Numbered from the stretch's first letter, positions 34,280 through 44,604 are shown. The stretch is DNA of 64,000 bases from Vallitalea maricola (GCF_036985595.1 NZ_BTPU01000076.1:1-64000), one strand, 5' to 3'. A program made the numbers and translations. The notes: generated by a model not told the origin, from the letters alone.

Positions 34280-34958
34280 ATTATTATGGATAATAACTTT
34301 ACTGCCTACTATTGTAACTTGCGCAATTATACCTTTTATGGACGATAAAATTCCTATGCACTACGATGCTGTAGGCAATATTGACCGATGGGGTTCTAAA
34401 TATGAAAATTTAATATTTCCAGTTATTATTATTGTCATGACATTGTTTTGGAAATTTATTATGAATTATTTTAGAAAAAAACAAGCATCAAATCAGGACG
34501 AAAAAACAATTAAAGAAGCTCAACAAAATGAAAATGTGATATATTATACAGCTATTGGTATGGCAATTCTATTTAGTATTATGCATTACACAATGATGTA
34601 TTCTTCGTTCATTGAAACAAAAAATAATATGGCAAATATGGCAATAGATATAAATACAGTAACAAATATAGTTGTGGGTGTATTATTAATTGTCATTGGA
34701 AATATTATGCCTAAAAGTAGGCGAAACAGTATTGTAGGTGTAAGGACTGTTTGGAGTATGAAAAGTGATATAACTTGGGCTAAAAGCAATCGATTTGGAG
34801 GAATCTCTCTAATTATATCAGGATTATTTATAATCTTAGAATCCGCAATTATCGGTAGTTTAAAATCTACTATTATAATGCTTACAATCATTATAGTAGA
34901 TGGCATTGTTTTAATGATATATTCTTACCAAATTTCTAAAAAATATTGTGGAAAATAA
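34269..34958 (+). CDS. SdpI-family immunity/membrane protein
   Basis: 229 residues with about six membrane segments. Family motifs are PMHYDAVGNIDRWGSK (a DUF1648-type start), NIMPKSRRNSIVGVRTVWSM and WAKSNRFGG. SdpI proteins protect against a killing peptide and, in Bacillus, hold the repressor at the membrane. ATG 34269 has GGAGGGG upstream and overlaps the ArsR gene by 11 bases. A second copy is at 61212. Confidence 0.93.
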   Translation: MKNKLLWIITLLPTIVTCAIIPFMDDKIPMHYDAVGNIDRWGSKYENLIFPVIIIVMTLFWKFIMNYFRKKQASNQDEKTIKEAQQNENVIYYTAIGMAILFSIMHYTMMYSSFIETKNNMANMAIDINTVTNIVVGVLLIVIGNIMPKSRRNSIVGVRTVWSMKSDITWAKSNRFGGISLIISGLFIILESAIIGSLKSTIIMLTIIIVDGIVLMIYSYQISKKYCGK

Positions 34959-34960
34959 AT

Positions 34961-34990
34961 GGTTCAGTTCAAAGCCGTCGGATACGAATA
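34961..34990 (+). repeat. attC remnant 15
   Basis: GGTTCAGTTCAAAGCCGTCG followed by GATACGAATA equals the 3' central part and L' of subfamily A, directly after the SdpI stop codon. R' is missing. Confidence 0.6.
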
Positions 34991-35049
34991 AAATATTCCC
35001 ATCTCACTTTGATGTGGTATAAATAGAGGGAATGATGCTATGATAGCAA

Positions 35050-35768
35050 GAATGGTTAATTTTAGGGAATATAAAAGGTAATTACAAATTAAATCTGAGT
35101 AAAGAAACTAAACAATTTATAATTTACTATGCTGAAACAGATAAGAGTTGTATTGAAAAAGTTTCATATATGCTTGGAGATAGCTATGATAGAATTACTA
35201 ATAGATTTAATCAAAAGCTTGAAGAAAAATTAGTTGTTGAGATTTATTCAGAACATACTGAACTACTTAATGCTTTAGGATTTCCTAATGCACCTAAATG
35301 GGTTAGAGGTGGAATTGGAGTTGGTAAAATTTTAATTGCGTCACCATTAAATCCACCATATGGTACAGACTTCCATGGTGTGGTAAATACTGCGGTTCAT
35401 GAGTTCGTTCATATAATTGTAAATAAAATAAATAATAATATACCTAGATGGTTAAATGAAGGGATTGCCTCTTATGAAGCTAAAGATAATAATCCAGAAT
35501 GGATTATAAAGACGATGAAAAATGGATTGGAAAATAATAATATTCCTAGATTTAAAGATTTAGATACTGGTGATGATTTTGAAACTTTTTTCAATAGAGA
35601 TGGTTATCAATATTCATATACCATTGTAGAATTTATTGTTACAGAGTTTGGGTATGATAAGTTGAAAGAGTTTATTCAATCACCAACTATGTATTTAGAA
35701 GTTTTTGGATTAACAAAAAATTAGTTACAAGAGAAATGGATAACCTATATTGGGGAGAAGTATCTATA
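35050..35768 (+). pseudogene. Peptidase MA-like metalloprotease fragment with nonsense codon
   Basis: The frame opens about 35050 without a start codon or signal peptide, so the N-terminus is lost. It includes the zinc site in VHEFVHIIV followed by NEGIASYEA (third ligand Glu) and PKWVRGG, as in Clostridia peptidase MA-family surface proteins. A TAG at 35722-35724 interrupts just before LQEKWITYIGEKYL, which ends at 35768. The copy at 31183 keeps CAG there. An attC remnant lies directly upstream. Confidence 0.82.
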
Positions 35769-35803
35769 AGAATTAATTAGGTTAATTTCTCAAAGGGGGA
35801 ATA

Positions 35804-36301
35804 ATTATTATTACAACAGAAAGATTAAATCTAAGAACATTTAAATTAATTGATAGAGATTTTTTATATGAACTAGATAATAATAAGGTTGTTAATAAGT
35901 TTAGATCAACTGATGAGAGAACTATGCATTTTTGTATTGAGCAAATTAATAATTGGAATTCTAGATATAACAATGATTTACTCAATGTTTATTTAATAGA
36001 ACTACGTAAGACAAAAGTACCAGTAGAACTAATATTTCTTGTAAGAAAAGATAATAATCGTATTGAACTTGGTTATAGGATATTGGATATACATTGGGGA
36101 AGAGGTTATTGTAGCGAAGCTTGTACTCTATTATTAATAGAATATTTTAAGAGAAATAATGATAATGTCTATGCTGAAACTCATGCTGAAAATATTAACT
36201 CAATCAAGTTATTAAGCAAATTAGGTTTTAAAGAGATAGAATATAGTTGGGAGTATAATTGTAGAGAATTTCAATTAGAGAAAACTCAATTTAGCATGTG
36301 A
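35804..36301 (+). CDS. GNAT acetyltransferase (RimJ/RimL type)
   Basis: 165 residues. Coding similarity begins at ITTERLNLRTFKLIDRDFL (about 35804), just after an AAGGGGG ribosome site, where only ATT codons are available. So either ATT is the start or an ATG was lost; the first ATG (35924) is too late. The domain has ELGYRILDIHWGRGYCSEA (acetyl-CoA loop) and HAENINSIKLLSKLGFKEI. Likely N-acetylates a protein N-terminus or small amine. Confidence 0.8.
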   Translation: MIITTERLNLRTFKLIDRDFLYELDNNKVVNKFRSTDERTMHFCIEQINNWNSRYNNDLLNVYLIELRKTKVPVELIFLVRKDNNRIELGYRILDIHWGRGYCSEACTLLLIEYFKRNNDNVYAETHAENINSIKLLSKLGFKEIEYSWEYNCREFQLEKTQFSM

Positions 36302-36324
36302 TTACAATAATCTTAAAGAACTCA

Positions 36325-36415
36325 ATTATTTCCATCTGTTCGGGAAGTGTGTTCTTTTGGGTAAGCCTTACATATCTAGTACCTAAGTCAGTGGGACAGC
36401 CATCGTATTAGCCTA
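36325..36415 (+). repeat. attC remnant 16 (5' part of subfamily B)
   Basis: TATTTCCATCTGTTCGGGAA, GGGTAAGCCTTACA, AGTACCTAAG and CATCGTATTAGCC follow the subfamily B centre. R'' is degenerate and the 3' half is gone. Confidence 0.65.
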
Positions 36416-36545
36416 GTAAAGAAAATTATAAAATGATAAGTATAATAGAATAGATGGCAAAGTTTCTTATAGTACTAAGTAGATGTTTATTGAGGTTAAC
36501 AAATAGTAATATAAATGTGATTTTTGATGGTATCAGGAGGATTTA

Positions 36546-37160
36546 ATGAAAGTAAAAATAATAATGGTTTTAGGGATTATATTGATATTAACATCTTGTT
36601 CTTATAGTAGTCCAGATATGGTACGATTTAATGGGAATGAATATAAATTAAAATCGGATGATTCTAATGGTAGATTATATAGCCGAGAATTCGGAAGCAT
36701 AAGTGCAGGGGAATCTTATGATTTGATTATAAGAGAAAAGGACGATAGAATAATTATAATATATAATTATAAAGAATATATAATTAATGGAGATAAAAAT
36801 AATTTTTCAGTTATATATCCGAATAAAGTAGAGATATCCAGTTCATTTAAGCAAGGGGTAATAACTGTAAGTGGAGATGTAACTAAAATATTAGATTATC
36901 CACCAATTAATGAATTTCGATTTTTTTTATCTAGTGAAGGGGGTAGGTTTGATGGATCTCAATTGTTATTTGGTATAGTATTATTTATATTAGGTGTTGT
37001 ATCAATTGTGAGTCCAGAAACAACATGGTTTTTGAATAGAGGATGGATGTATAAAAAGGCAGAACCAAGTGAACTATATTTAACACTAGTTAAGATAGGT
37101 GGAGTAATTGGTTGCATTGCAGGTATTATATTTTTATTTTCATCGTGTTCATCCAGTTAG
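36546..37160 (+). CDS. Membrane-associated lipoprotein, unknown
   Basis: 204 residues. Signal peptide with lipobox LTSC (Cys about residue 18), a beta-rich external domain, then two membrane segments (about 140-160 and 183-200) and a Cys/Ser-rich end. No family recognised. AGGAGG precedes the start. Forms a pair with the membrane protein 49 bases downstream. Confidence 0.75.
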   Translation: MKVKIIMVLGIILILTSCSYSSPDMVRFNGNEYKLKSDDSNGRLYSREFGSISAGESYDLIIREKDDRIIIIYNYKEYIINGDKNNFSVIYPNKVEISSSFKQGVITVSGDVTKILDYPPINEFRFFLSSEGGRFDGSQLLFGIVLFILGVVSIVSPETTWFLNRGWMYKKAEPSELYLTLVKIGGVIGCIAGIIFLFSSCSSS

Positions 37161-37209
37161 TCTTATAAATATATATTAAAGCACAAATTTTATAAGGAGG
37201 ATAATAGAT

Positions 37210-37623
37210 ATGGGATTCATAGCTATTTTATTAGCCGTTTTTAACATAATAATAATGTTTTTGAGAAGAGTGTATTTGTATCCTGATACAATTAGTTTTT
37301 TGGTATTTGTCTTAATAATTATTAATATAGTGTATTTGGCAGTATTGAAAAAAATATCAGGTGTATATGAAGTTCTAAAAAAATGGTTTAAAGGTGATAA
37401 ACTTGAGATTGATGAATGGAATATATTATTAGTTAACACTAGACAATTATTAGTTGTTAATTATATTTTGAGTTTTATTATTTGGATAGTTATATTCATA
37501 AGTAATATAATAGGAATCAGAATTCCTTTAGGGTTTGCCACATGTTCATTTCAGATAGTTATATTATTTAATGGTATTATTTTAGCACCTGGTTATATAC
37601 AGATACAAAGGAAAGTTAAGTAA
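37210..37623 (+). CDS. Small membrane protein, four helices, unknown
   Basis: 137 residues with hydrophobic segments at about 2-20, 27-47, 85-107 and 113-130. AAGGAGG precedes the ATG. Followed by a complete attC site, so it shares a cassette with the lipoprotein upstream. Confidence 0.75.
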   Translation: MGFIAILLAVFNIIIMFLRRVYLYPDTISFLVFVLIIINIVYLAVLKKISGVYEVLKKWFKGDKLEIDEWNILLVNTRQLLVVNYILSFIIWIVIFISNIIGIRIPLGFATCSFQIVILFNGIILAPGYIQIQRKVK

Positions 37624-37636
37624 TAATCAATACGTC

Positions 37637-37841
37637 AGTTAACAATATATTCCCTTTGTTCTGCTTGGGTGCAATAAACGTAACGACTACATTTATTATA
37701 AAGATAAGCTTGATTTCACACGGTTTCACATTCTACTTCCTAAGCCAAGTTTAGACTCTGGTTGCATTAGCGGTTCGATTCGTAATTCAGGCTGAATATT
37801 TCCTTCTAAGGCACTAAGACGTAAAATATAGAACGTTAAAT
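37637..37841 (+). repeat. attC site 17 (subfamily B, longest)
   Basis: AGTTAAC to GTTAAAT, 205 bp. L boxes ATATTCCC/AAAATAT pair only partly. The long centre keeps ACTTCCTAAGCC, TTGCATTAGC and TTCCTTCTAAGGCACTAAGA. Confidence 0.78.
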
Positions 37842-37875
37842 GAAATTACTGACTATTATGGTGGAGGATTATAAG

Positions 37876-38025
37876 ATGATTAGAATAATAAGTGATAGAT
37901 TACTAATTAGAGATCATATTGAAGAAGACCTGAAAACAATGCACGAATTACTTTATAACGAAAAAACTATGTTTTATTTACCAGAAATAAGAATTAAAAA
38001 TCTCAATGAGAGTAAAGTTTTTTGA
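37876..38025 (+). pseudogene. GNAT acetyltransferase, N-terminal fragment
   Basis: 49 residues (IISDRLLIRDHIEEDLKTMH, EKTMFYLPEIR) typical of the start of a RimJ/RimL-like acetyltransferase, about 170 residues when complete. It runs straight into a 3' attC piece, so a deletion removed the rest of the gene and the 5' half of its attC site. GTGGAGG lies before the ATG. Confidence 0.8.
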
Positions 38026-38028
38026 GTA

Positions 38029-38059
38029 AGATTGAACGTTGGAATACGAACTGTTAAGT
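38029..38059 (+). repeat. attC remnant 18 (3' end)
   Basis: AAGATTGAACGTTGGAATAC and R' GTTAAGT (38053-38059) follow the broken GNAT frame directly. Confidence 0.65.
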
Positions 38060-38092
38060 AAATCTTCTATCTGACGTATTGGAGGTTACGAT

Positions 38093-38581
38093 GTGAAAAT
38101 ATATAAAAAAGTATTAAACGAAATCACTATTGGCAATAGTAACTTCAAATACGTAGTAGTAGAAAAAACTAACGAGATAGTATTTCGAGCATATTCTTAT
38201 GAATTTAATGATACATTCTGTGAAGTACATCTAAGTTGGAAAGATAATTACTATGTTAATCCATACCTACCTTCGGTAGCTAAAATAATGATTGAATATG
38301 CAATAAAGAAGGGGTGGAATCATTGTTTGAGAAATCAAAAGGTTATACTTGAACTGGACTCAGAATTATTACGATTAACTTCAAAGCAAACAACAAAAAT
38401 CATCTATTTAGAAACAGCAGAGTTTTATCAAATTAAAGAAATGTTGTTCTGTATGGATGGGATATCCATATCAGATGATGAACTTGTAGATTTGATAGAT
38501 GATAATGAAGGATTGAATCAGTACTATAAGAAACTGTTAACAAGATATAAGGAATTTAGAGACAAAAATAATGGGATATAG
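38093..38581 (+). CDS. Unrecognised 162-residue protein
   Basis: GTG start with GGAGG upstream. Soluble alpha/beta protein; the N-terminal half contains SYEFNDTFCEVHLSWKD and the C-terminal half is helical and acidic. It overlaps the next reading frame slightly. No motif recognised. No attC follows for over 8 kb. Confidence 0.65.
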   Translation: MKIYKKVLNEITIGNSNFKYVVVEKTNEIVFRAYSYEFNDTFCEVHLSWKDNYYVNPYLPSVAKIMIEYAIKKGWNHCLRNQKVILELDSELLRLTSKQTTKIIYLETAEFYQIKEMLFCMDGISISDDELVDLIDDNEGLNQYYKKLLTRYKEFRDKNNGI

Positions 38582-38591
38582 AGTTGATTTG

Positions 38592-40451
38592 ATGAAACGA
38601 TTATTAGGAATTATTGTATTAATATCAACAATTGTTCTTATTGGAATAGGTTGTTATAATAAGATAAGTAGTGAGAAGAATATAGAAATAATTACTCAAA
38701 AAGATACTATCAAAAATGAAGCTGAAAAGGTTACTGATACAATAGAAAATAATATTATTTATGGAACAGATATTTTAGAAGAAGATATTAAACAACCCCA
38801 AATTGTGAATTATCAAGTGTTTATTAATCAGAATGATTGCATATTTGAAGTATATGAAATGATAGTTTATATAATCCAGCAAACATAGATTATATCAAAA
38901 TTATATTTGATTGATTATATAGAGGATAATGTATTAGTTAGTGCCATTACGGAATATAAACTAGACTTTAGTGTTATTCATAACAATAATGAAACGATTC
39001 TACAATTACAAAACTTAAATAGTGATACAGAAAGCATACAAATACTAAAAGAATTTGCTAAATCTAATGACCAAATATTAGTTAATGATATAAATATATC
39101 CTTAAATGGTAATAAGCCAGAATTTAAACTTTTCAGACTGGATAATAATACACGGAAGCACCAATCAAATTATCCATATTTGACTACAAGCAATGTAATG
39201 GTAGAGATAGATTTCAGGAAATTAATAAATCATCCGTAGAAACTACGATTATTAACAATATTCGTGGGGATGCTAATACCACTATTCCACAAATAGATTA
39301 TAATTGGGAAAATGATAGAAATGTAATAGTTTCTCTTAACCATATAAAAATTGGAGATAGTATAAAGATTGACCTTACAGGTTCAAGGGATATAGATAAT
39401 GATATCATACTAGGTCTGTATGATAGTAATAAAAATGATGTCGGTGGAATTTACTACTGATAACATAATATATGAGTTTCATGTTTCAGGATGTGATTAT
39501 CTAGGATTATACACTTATAAAAATAATGAAGTGAAAAAACTCTATGAATTAGCTGATGAATCATATTGGATAGGTAATATATCTAATGATAGCAATTGGG
39601 TACTGTTAGGGATGGCAGATGAATGGCTTTTTCATATGTCTATATTCAATATCCTAAGCAAAAAAAGATATTTTATTGGCGATGAAATATCAGTTGGAAG
39701 TATAGAAGATGCTTACATTGATGATAAGTATGCTGTATTTTGTTCTGAAAATAAATTGAAATATATCTGTTTAAAATCAATTACCTCTGATGATATTGTT
39801 TTACAAGAATCAATACTTCTTGATGAATTAGTATGCAAGGTATTAGCATTTAATAAGACTTCAGACAATAATTATAGCTGTATAGTAAAAGGTAAAGAAA
39901 GTATATTTCTTGTCATACTAGATAGTATGATGAATTCAATCAATACATTTAATTTGCCAATAGATGTTAATAACAATATATATGGTGATTTCTATTGGTT
40001 GGATGATCACATACTTGGATTAAATGCAGAAGATGAAGATGGGAAAAGTACAACATATTTTTTTAACCTAAACACTAATGAAGTTATTGATGAATATCAA
40101 AACAGCAGAATAGTATCATGTGATAATACACTTCATAGAATCATTATATTTGACAAGGGTGCTAGTGTATTTAATGTTTTAAATACAAAGCTTGATTTAA
40201 TTAATAGTTTTATATTACCTGGTGAGTTTTATTATAGGTTATATTCAGATTTGGTGATTTGGAATAATATTAATGAATTTTTGATTATACAAGATAATGA
40301 GTATATTGTTAGTTTTAATATCCATAATAAAGAGACAAATGTATATAATATTGAAGAACATAATTTTTCTATCCTTAAAGGGGTAGAGAATAATCAGTTA
40401 CTTATTACTAATACTCAAAGAATACAAAATGAAGAACCATTTAATTGGTAG
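38592..40451 (+). pseudogene. Large lipoprotein-like gene with Ig-like and beta-propeller-like parts, decayed
   Basis: A signal/anchor segment (LLGIIVLISTIVLIGIG) starts one frame to 38888. The next piece runs 38907-39239 after a shift (YNPANIDYIKIIFD lies in the lost frame). Another frame carries SSVETTIINN and IKIGDSIKIDLTGSRDI, typical of SbsA-type Ig-like domains. The part from 39420 to 40451 is intact and reads as repeated WD/propeller-like blades. At least three frameshifts separate the pieces; about 600 residues originally. Probably a former cell-surface protein. Confidence 0.7.
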
Positions 40452-40556
40452 GCAATATCTTTTATAACCATAAGAGTTATATTATGATAAGGAGTATGGA
40501 TATGTTTATTTTATTAATATACACAAAATATATAAAAATCTGAGGTGAAGTTGAAA

Positions 40557-40867
40557 ATGTTTAATACTTTGAGTTATATATATTATTAAATAATTATGGT
40601 CTTGTAGAGAAAACTAACGATATTGATATTTTAGTAGATATTAAGAATATTAAGAAATTGGATTTGATTCTAAGGAAAATTGGTGAAAAAAAGACTTGGG
40701 AAAAAACAGATACATATTCTGCAACTTATTTTGATCAATATGTAGTAGATGGATTTGATGTTGATGTAATGGCAGGACTAAAAATTAATCATGATAACGG
40801 CATATATAAATATGACTTTGATAAAAATTTAATTACAGATATATTGATAAATTATCTTACCAATTAA
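40557..40867 (+). pseudogene. Nucleotidyltransferase-like fragment
   Basis: After a short ATG frame that stops at once, another frame reads LYILLNNYGLVEKTNDIDIL and continues to 40867. The NDIDILVD acidic pair fits minimal nucleotidyltransferases, with a later DVDVMAG. The normal GS motif at the start is absent and the N-terminus is frameshifted, so it is probably inactive. Confidence 0.6.
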
Positions 40868-40905
40868 TAAAATATACAAATATACATAAGTAAAATTTAA
40901 AAAGT

Positions 40906-41217
40906 ATGTTACTCACAAAAGAATATATATATACTGGATCACAGGATTTATCACTTGGAATTATAGATAGAGAAACTATTGAATGTATTGATAAATATAA
41001 AAACTGTCATAAAAAAATGTTTTATATAGTAGGTAAGTGGAAAAATTATATCATTACAGCAAGCGTTCCTTGTGGTGAAACAAAAATTTGGGATATCTCT
41101 AATCATTCTTTATATAGAACAATTAATAAAGCAACTTGGAATATGACTATAAAGGATAATAAGCTTTATATGATGGATGGCGGAATGATATCATATGCTG
41201 ACATGAATAAATTATAA
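40906..41217 (+). pseudogene. WD40-like repeat fragment
   Basis: 103 residues with beta-propeller blade patterns (YIYTGSQDLSLGIID, YIITASVPCGETKIWDIS). Complete WD40 proteins have at least four to seven blades, so this is likely a scrap of a larger gene. No ribosome site is convincing before the ATG. Confidence 0.5.
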
Positions 41218-41365
41218 GAGTTAGGTAAGAAAAAGTATGGATTACTGGTGATGTATATACTTTAGTAAAAATGTTCTATACACTAATGATATAATAATAA
41301 GTGTAAAGTAAGGATAATTATATGTAGATAAATAATGATTTGTCAATTAAAAAGGATGATATTAT

Positions 41366-41875
41366 ATGGATAGAGAGGCGAAGTTGATAATACTAAGAGG
41401 TAATTCAGGAAGTGGTAAGACTACGACTGGTAAAGCTTTGCAAAGAAAATTAGGACATGGTACAATGCTAATTTCACAAGATGTAGTTAGAAGAGAAATG
41501 CTATATGTAAAAGATGGACCTGATACAGAAGCCAGCCAGTTATTATTTGAACTTGCACTATACGGAAAAAACAATTGCAATATAGTTATATTAGAAGGTA
41601 TTTTAAATTCAAAGTGGTATAAAAATTTATTTGTAAATTTACATAATGTGTTCAAAAATAAAATCTTTGCATATTACTTTGATATACCTTTTGAAGAAAC
41701 TTTAAATAGACATCAACAAAAGCCTAATGCCCATGAATTTGGAGAAAAAGAAATGAAAGAATGGTGGAACGAAAAAGATTTATTGGATATTATTCCTGAA
41801 GTATTACTACATGAAGAATTAAGTTTAAATAAAATAGTGGATACAATCTATAAGGATACTATGCATTTAAAGTAA
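41366..41875 (+). CDS. P-loop kinase, zeta-toxin/uridine-kinase-like
   Basis: 169 residues. Walker A GNSGSGKTTTG at about residue 11, an ISQDVVRREM segment typical of small-molecule and zeta-type kinases, Walker B-like NIVILEGIL, and an Arg-rich lid (RHQQKPNAHEFGEKEMKEWW). Likely phosphorylates a small molecule; it could give drug resistance or act on nucleotides. AAAGGATGATATT precedes the start. Confidence 0.87.
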   Translation: MDREAKLIILRGNSGSGKTTTGKALQRKLGHGTMLISQDVVRREMLYVKDGPDTEASQLLFELALYGKNNCNIVILEGILNSKWYKNLFVNLHNVFKNKIFAYYFDIPFEETLNRHQQKPNAHEFGEKEMKEWWNEKDLLDIIPEVLLHEELSLNKIVDTIYKDTMHLK

Positions 41876-41927
41876 ATGTCGAGAATAACACACTTCATAA
41901 GTCATCATGTTATAGGAAGGCTGGAAT

Positions 41928-42908
41928 ATGAAAATAAATAAAAAAAAGAGAACTTATAAAAGAAATATTGCTAAAATTGTTATATCATTTTCCCTATTAT
42001 TAATCATAGGTGGGGTTTGGCAAGTAATTATGGAAGCAAAAGAAATAAAGATGTATACACCTGTTGGAGAAGTGCTTAATATAAATTCACATGATATGCA
42101 TTTGTATAGAGTGGGTAATGGTAATAATACAATAGTGTTTATTTCAGGTTCAGGTACACCAAACTCTTATACTGATTTCTATTATTTGCAAAATGAGCTG
42201 CAACAATATGCTAAAACGCTTAGTTTTGACCATGCTGGATTTGGATGGAGCAAAAGAACTGATTCGCCCAGGACAGTTGATAATTTGGTGAGTGATTTAC
42301 ACGAGTTATTTAATAAATCGAATCAATCACCATCATATATTTTAGTTGCCCACTCTCTTGCTTCATTAGAAGCAATAAGATATGCTCAAGTGTATCCTGA
42401 TGAAATTCAAGGTATTATTTTATTGGATGGTGGAAGCCCCCAATATTATGTAAATGAATTAGAAATTAAATCATTGATACTGAACAGATTCAGTGCTATT
42501 TTAAGAGTAACTGGAATAAATAGGGCTTTAGGCAATATTGGTATTAAACTACCATTTATAGGTGAGGACATAAGATATGAATCACTTCCAGAAGATATTA
42601 AAAATATTGACGAAGCGATGTATTATAAGTTTATGGGTAATAATAGTAATCTTGATGTACTAAAACATATAAACAAAAATGCTAAGATAGTTATTGATAA
42701 TGGATATTTACAAGATATTCCTTTACTCATACTCTCATCTGACAGTGGGAATGAATGGGAGAAAGTACAGCTGGAATTATTAAATTGGTCAAATGATAGC
42801 ACTCAGAAAACAATAAAAGATTCTAAACACTATCTTCATTGGTCACACAAAGAAATTGTGGTATCTGAAATAGTTGAATTCATTAAAAATACAAGTAATA
42901 ATTATTAA
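41928..42908 (+). CDS. Membrane-anchored alpha/beta hydrolase
   Basis: 326 residues. An N-terminal membrane anchor (about residues 15-33), then an alpha/beta hydrolase with oxyanion region VFISGSGTPNSY, nucleophile elbow VAHSLASL (a GxSxG variant with Ala in place of both Gly) and catalytic His in KHYLHWSHKE. Likely an extracytoplasmic esterase or peptidase-like enzyme of unknown substrate. Confidence 0.87.
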   Translation: MKINKKKRTYKRNIAKIVISFSLLLIIGGVWQVIMEAKEIKMYTPVGEVLNINSHDMHLYRVGNGNNTIVFISGSGTPNSYTDFYYLQNELQQYAKTLSFDHAGFGWSKRTDSPRTVDNLVSDLHELFNKSNQSPSYILVAHSLASLEAIRYAQVYPDEIQGIILLDGGSPQYYVNELEIKSLILNRFSAILRVTGINRALGNIGIKLPFIGEDIRYESLPEDIKNIDEAMYYKFMGNNSNLDVLKHINKNAKIVIDNGYLQDIPLLILSSDSGNEWEKVQLELLNWSNDSTQKTIKDSKHYLHWSHKEIVVSEIVEFIKNTSNNY

Positions 42909-42937
42909 AGGTTATATGGTCAATTGGAGGAAATTGA

Positions 42938-43336
42938 ATGCAAAAATTAGATAAAAAAGATTTAACTTTGATTACTAGAGCTCAAAAGGTAATTGAAGAT
43001 AATTATGATGAGGTTAACTTTAATCATACTGTTGGCGCTGCAGTAAGATGTAAAAGTGGTAATATTTATGTTGGAGTAAATGTTTATTCTTTACACGGTG
43101 CTTGTGCAGAACAAATTGCAATTGGAGCAGCTATAACAAATGGAGAAAGAGATTTTGAATGTATTGTAGCCGTTCGGGGGAAACATGGTCAAAAAATTTT
43201 ACCCCCATGTGGTAATTGTAGGCAAATGCTTTCTGATTATGCGCCACAGTGTCAAGTGATTGTTGAATATGAAAATGGTATCTGCAAGGTGTCTGCAAAA
43301 AAACTTTTACCATTTGCATATCAAGTTGAAAGCTAA
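42938..43336 (+). CDS. Cytidine deaminase-family protein
   Basis: 132 residues with the zinc site: SLHGACAEQIAIGAA (Cys-Ala-Glu) and PPCGNCRQMLSDY (Cys pair). The fold covers cytidine deaminase and blasticidin-S deaminase. The short length and end are compatible with either nucleoside salvage or drug inactivation. GGAGGAAATTG precedes the ATG. Confidence 0.92.
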   Translation: MQKLDKKDLTLITRAQKVIEDNYDEVNFNHTVGAAVRCKSGNIYVGVNVYSLHGACAEQIAIGAAITNGERDFECIVAVRGKHGQKILPPCGNCRQMLSDYAPQCQVIVEYENGICKVSAKKLLPFAYQVES

Positions 43337-43412
43337 CAAAAATGTATACAGGAACAAGGTATTAGCAGTAAGGGCTAAGTATAACCGCAATAATTAGTAA
43401 GGGGTAAAATCT

Positions 43413-43973
43413 ATGGAAAAGGATAAAAGTATTAAGTATTTATATCATTATTATGAAAAAGACAGAGGACCTTTCTTAAACTTATCAGATTTAGACATAC
43501 CACAAGCTCAAGAGATACTAGATAGAATAAAACAAGAAAAAAAAGTTATGGCGGTTCATAGATATAATGGATATCTTGAGAGAAGAAAAGAGTTAGAACA
43601 AATGGCTAGAAAAATATTTATTTCCAAAGGTGGAAAGCCAGTTAGAAAATCACCACATTATATGGTTGTTGGTAAATGTGATTGGCTTCAAACTTGGTAT
43701 AATGAAGGTGAATACATAAGAATCCATTTGTCTGAATTTGATTTAGATACTATTTCATTTTCATATGGAGATATGTTTCCTACTTTTAGTCCACGTGTTA
43801 CTGATAATAAGGAATATAGAAAACAAATATATACCTTTAATGAAATAATAAAGATTATGGAGAAATATGGGTTGCCTCAGGATTGGAATCACGATGGTGC
43901 ATTTGGTCCTGAAAGATATATAGAGGTACAAATATGGGATGATGAACCTTTACTGAGAAAGTTAAAGATCTGA
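43413..43973 (+). CDS. Unrecognised 186-residue protein
   Basis: Charged soluble protein. Sequence blocks LNLSDLDIPQAQEILDRIKQ, MVVGKCDWLQTWYNEGEYIR and ISFSYGDMFPTFSPRV look well ordered and conserved in style, but no family is recognised. It lies 15 bases before the next gene and is probably co-transcribed. Confidence 0.72.
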   Translation: MEKDKSIKYLYHYYEKDRGPFLNLSDLDIPQAQEILDRIKQEKKVMAVHRYNGYLERRKELEQMARKIFISKGGKPVRKSPHYMVVGKCDWLQTWYNEGEYIRIHLSEFDLDTISFSYGDMFPTFSPRVTDNKEYRKQIYTFNEIIKIMEKYGLPQDWNHDGAFGPERYIEVQIWDDEPLLRKLKI

Positions 43974-43987
43974 GGGACCATTAAGAG

Positions 43988-44458
43988 ATGTCAAATACAA
44001 AATGTTATGTAAAATTATCTAAATCAGATGGGGAAATTATTATGCAAAACAAGATATCAAAAGAATTATATTATCAAGTTAGAAATATTATGAAAAAGAG
44101 ATGGAACGTGAGAGAAGGAGAGTATTGGTATCCATTAATTGAAAATGGATTTGAACCTAAAATTGCTTTAGATTATGATGGATTTATATCACATTATAAT
44201 GAACTTAAGTTTAAAAAATTGGTCAAGATACTAATTAATGAGGATATTTTTGAAATAGCAGAATACGATTTCTTTAACAGTTTTGTTATGTTAAGTGATG
44301 AATTTGAAATATATTGTGGTTCAGAATTATTTTGGACAGTTAATAATGCAGAATGGTTAATTTACAAATCACATGAAGATACATTAACTTTTGCAGGTGA
44401 AAAGGCACTTGATATATTAAAAGGGTGTTTGCCGGATTACAAAGATTATTGTTGGTAG
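43988..44458 (+). CDS. Unrecognised 156-residue protein
   Basis: Soluble acidic protein with many aromatic residues (KKRWNVREGEYWYPL, ELFWTVNNAEWLIYKSHEDT). Its last third, with GELFW/EWLIY-type and HEDTLTFAG, is reminiscent of small conserved Firmicutes proteins of unknown role. Follows the previous gene by 15 bases. Confidence 0.68.
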   Translation: MSNTKCYVKLSKSDGEIIMQNKISKELYYQVRNIMKKRWNVREGEYWYPLIENGFEPKIALDYDGFISHYNELKFKKLVKILINEDIFEIAEYDFFNSFVMLSDEFEIYCGSELFWTVNNAEWLIYKSHEDTLTFAGEKALDILKGCLPDYKDYCW

Positions 44459-44604
44459 AGTTATTCAATGTTCCCTATGGATATATATTAGATTTTATTG
44501 GTATCAGAAGAAAAAAAATATGAAGTATAGACTCTAAGGTTAAGAAGTATAAAATCTATATTACTTGAAATATTTAATAAGTACATATTGAGGAGAAAAT
44601 AATC

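Noticed and set aside
34969..35170. Extension of the peptidase fragment to a normal start
   Set aside because: The frame is open only back to about 35050, with a TAG before it and no start codon or signal peptide.
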